Part shown: in pieces, positions 47,024 through 48,322 of the stretch
Numbering within the stretch: the stretch's first letter is position 1
Layout: each line of letters begins with the position of its first letter
DNA from: Acidimicrobiia bacterium
GTDB taxonomy: Bacteria; Actinomycetota; Acidimicrobiia; Acidimicrobiales; Aldehydirespiratoraceae
DNA length: 48,322 nt
Reading direction: 5' to 3'
Assembly: GCA_022821685.1 (NCBI GenBank)
Contig: JAJEDD010000024.1
Location: 1-48,322 of the forward strand
Made by a program: the position numbers and the translations under genes
The notes under the pieces: generated by a model
The model's database searches: none
Told to the model about the DNA's origin: nothing
The model's input: the letters and a program-made list of their open reading frames with translations, nothing else

Positions 47024-47587
47024 GTGCCCACTATCACCACCAACGACCTCAGGAACGGCATGACCCTCGACCTCGACGGGAACCTGTTCAGCGTTGTCGA
47101 GTTTCAGCACGTCAAGCCGGGCAAGGGCCACGCCTTCGTGCGCACCACCCTCAAGAACGCTCGCACCGGCGCGGTTGTCGATCGCACCTTCCGTGCTGGC
47201 GAGAAGGTGGAGCGGGCCACCATCGACAAGCGCGAGATGCAGCTGCTGTACCGCGAGGGCGAGAACCTGGTGTTCATGGACAACGAGTCCTACGACCAGA
47301 TGACCGTGGCTCCCGAGGTTCTGGGCGACGCGGCCCGGTTCCTGGTGGAGGGCTCGGCCGCGGTGATGCTGATGCACGGCGCCGAGGTAGTGGGCACCGA
47401 CCTGCCCGCGGCGGTGGAGCTGTCCATCGCCGACACGGAGCCGGGCATCCAGGGCGACCGGGTGTCGGGCGCCACCAAGCCGGCCACGCTCGAGACGGGG
47501 CTGGTGGTGCAGGTGCCGCTGTTCGTGTCGCCGGGGGAGCGGGTCAAGGTAGACACCCGCTCCGGCGCCTACATCGCCCGGGCCTAG
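47024..47587 (+). CDS. efp: Translation elongation factor P
   Basis: Relieves ribosome stalling at polyproline stretches. The 187-residue three-domain product starts [20 protein letters not shown], has the functional loop [20 protein letters not shown] with Lys34 at its tip, and ends with the third OB domain ([30 protein letters not shown]). The residue after Gly35 is His where many EF-P proteins have Gly or Pro. GTG 47024 has GGAGG at 47011-47015. The window encodes Pro-rich proteins (MltG, the giant protease) that would be natural clients. Confidence 0.95.
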   Translation: MPTITTNDLRNGMTLDLDGNLFSVVEFQHVKPGKGHAFVRTTLKNARTGAVVDRTFRAGEKVERATIDKREMQLLYREGENLVFMDNESYDQMTVAPEVLGDAARFLVEGSAAVMLMHGAEVVGTDLPAAVELSIADTEPGIQGDRVSGATKPATLETGLVVQVPLFVSPGERVKVDTRSGAYIARA

Positions 47588-47619
47588 AGGCCAGGCGCAC
47601 AGGGTAGGGCGCAGCGCCG

Positions 47620-48042
47620 ATGCCGGACTCCGCCACGCCGCTTCCCGGCTTCGGCACCCGCCGGGAGGCACGCGAGGACGCTCTGGCCGTGCTCTACGAG
47701 GCCGAGATAGCGGGCGGTACGGCCGCGGAGGCGCTGGCCCGCCGGGGGGTGCCGCCGTCGCAGTACGCGGTAGAGCTGTCGCTAGGCGTGGACGCCGACC
47801 GCGAGAATGTGGACGACCTGCTGGCACGGAAGCTGGTGGGCTGGCGGCTGGAGCGCCTGGCGGTGGTCGACCGGACCCTGGCCCGCATCGCAGTCTGGGA
47901 ACTGGTGCACCGCGACGACGTCCCGACCGGCGTAGTGCTGTCGGAGGCGGTGGCCCTGGCCACCCAGTACTGCAGCGCCGAGTCCCCCCGCTTCCTCAAC
48001 GGCGTGCTGCGAGCCGTGGCCGACGAAGCACGCCCCGACTGA
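47620..48042 (+). CDS. nusB: Transcription antitermination factor NusB
   Basis: RNA-binding partner of NusE (S10) in rRNA antitermination. The 140-residue all-helical protein shows TRREAREDALAVLYEAEIAG, LVGWRLERLAVVDRTLARIA, VWELVHRDDVPTGVVLSEAV, ALATQYCSAESPRFLNGVLR. A short N-terminal extension (MPDSATPLPGFG) precedes the conserved start. It follows efp by 32 bp, the usual actinobacterial efp-nusB pair. Confidence 0.93.
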   Translation: MPDSATPLPGFGTRREAREDALAVLYEAEIAGGTAAEALARRGVPPSQYAVELSLGVDADRENVDDLLARKLVGWRLERLAVVDRTLARIAVWELVHRDDVPTGVVLSEAVALATQYCSAESPRFLNGVLRAVADEARPD

Positions 48043-48050
48043 CCTCTTGG

Positions 48051-48189
48051 AGAGTGCGCGGATTGATGGCAAGCCTCTCGCGCCGCTGCGGGTTCATTCC
48101 CGCTCTTGTTCGCTGCGCTCACGGGCCGCTCGGGCCACGGCCTCGCCCGTATGGGCCGGAATCGCTCGCCTATCCGCTCGGCCTCTTAG
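48051..48189 (-). repeat. Dispersed intergenic repeat, copy 12 (full length, inverted)
   Basis: Plus-strand left AGAGTGCGCGGATTGATGGC, core complement CATTCCCGCTCTTGTTCGCT, type A centre, plus-strand right GCCTATCCGCTCGGCCTCTT then AG. Both ends read GCGGAT where copies 5 and 8 read GCGAAT or GCAAAT. It lies 8 bp after nusB and 120 bp before the next gene. Confidence 0.9.
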
Positions 48190-48309
48190 CCTGGATCCAC
48201 CGGTGTGGTGAGTGTTCGGGGGTTGGCGCGTCCGCCGGAAAGGCCTCCTGACATGGGAGAATGCTGTTTGAGGTAACGGTCATTCTGGCCATGTGAGGAG
48301 GCACTTCCT

Positions 48310-48322
48310 GTGAGCAGCGTAG
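48310..48322 (+). CDS. Probable start of the next gene (13 bases visible)
   Basis: GTG at 48310 with GAGGAGG (48295-48301) 8 nt upstream, reading M-S-S-V before the window ends. The family cannot be identified. In related genomes pyrimidine genes often follow nusB, which is only a contextual hint. The stretch 48190-48294 holds nothing I recognise. Confidence 0.4.

Noticed and set aside
47585..47602. TAGAGGCCAGGCGCACAGGG after the efp stop as another repeat fragment
   Set aside because: It resembles the left end but has a deletion and no further similarity; too short to claim.

Overview
The window is a high-GC bacterial chromosome segment (about 70% G+C in housekeeping genes). It is almost certainly from an actinobacterium. 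The gene order phosphatidylinositol-mannoside genes - pdxS/pdxT - yebC - ruvCAB - queA/tgt - yajC/secD/secF - relA - hisS - aspS - rarA - alaS - ruvX - mltG - aroE - aroB - pepQ - efp - nusB is the classical actinobacterial backbone. The form I-type CO dehydrogenase large subunit and the style of the dispersed repeats make class Acidimicrobiia my best guess, but this is inference only.

Layout. 1-2268: 3' part of an aerobic CO dehydrogenase large subunit gene and an XdhC/CoxI maturation factor fused to a YHS domain. 2311-2783: a hicAB toxin-antitoxin locus whose toxin is frameshifted. 2859-4787: EamA exporter, D-aminoacyl-tRNA deacylase, small membrane protein. 4785-8078: three minus-strand genes of phosphatidylinositol mannoside synthesis, each boxed by copies of a dispersed repeat. 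8135-12845: degenerate M48-like protein, DUF3048 lipoprotein, PLP synthase pdxST, yebC. 12859-13620: a vapBC locus split by a repeat copy. 13675-18783: a giant secreted subtilase with Calx-beta domains and an 11-nt homopolymer inside the gene. 19142-22081: ruvCAB and a small two-gene module. 22103-29797: queA, tgt (lacking its zinc cysteines), yajC-secD-secF, rel. 29757-32059: a restriction-modification island bounded by a perfect 24-bp direct repeat, one copy being the 3' end of rel. 32121-36988: hisS, aspS, a decayed vapBC and rarA. 37046-38571: an intact vapBC and two small envelope or hypothetical genes. 38768-48042: alaS, ruvX, mltG, aroE, aroB, pepQ, efp, nusB. The last 13 bases look like the start of another gene.

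The most unusual content is a family of roughly 140-bp intergenic repeats: 12 recognisable copies in 48 kb, on both strands, plus one short fragment. Full-length copies end in imperfect inverted repeats of about 25 bp. In several copies the two ends carry matching changes, so they behave like the two strands of a stem. The copies abut or overlap gene ends, supply stop codons, form the whole visible 5' leader of alaS, and separate genes that are normally adjacent (vapB/vapC). I see no transposase.

A second theme is gene expression. At 15 loci a TANNNT hexamer sits 5-9 nt upstream of the start codon, usually with no Shine-Dalgarno sequence, which is the arrangement of leaderless actinobacterial transcripts. 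I used it to pick starts for several genes. A third theme is accessory modules (hicAB, three vapBC loci in different states of decay, an HicA-like pair, an R-M island) lodged between housekeeping genes.
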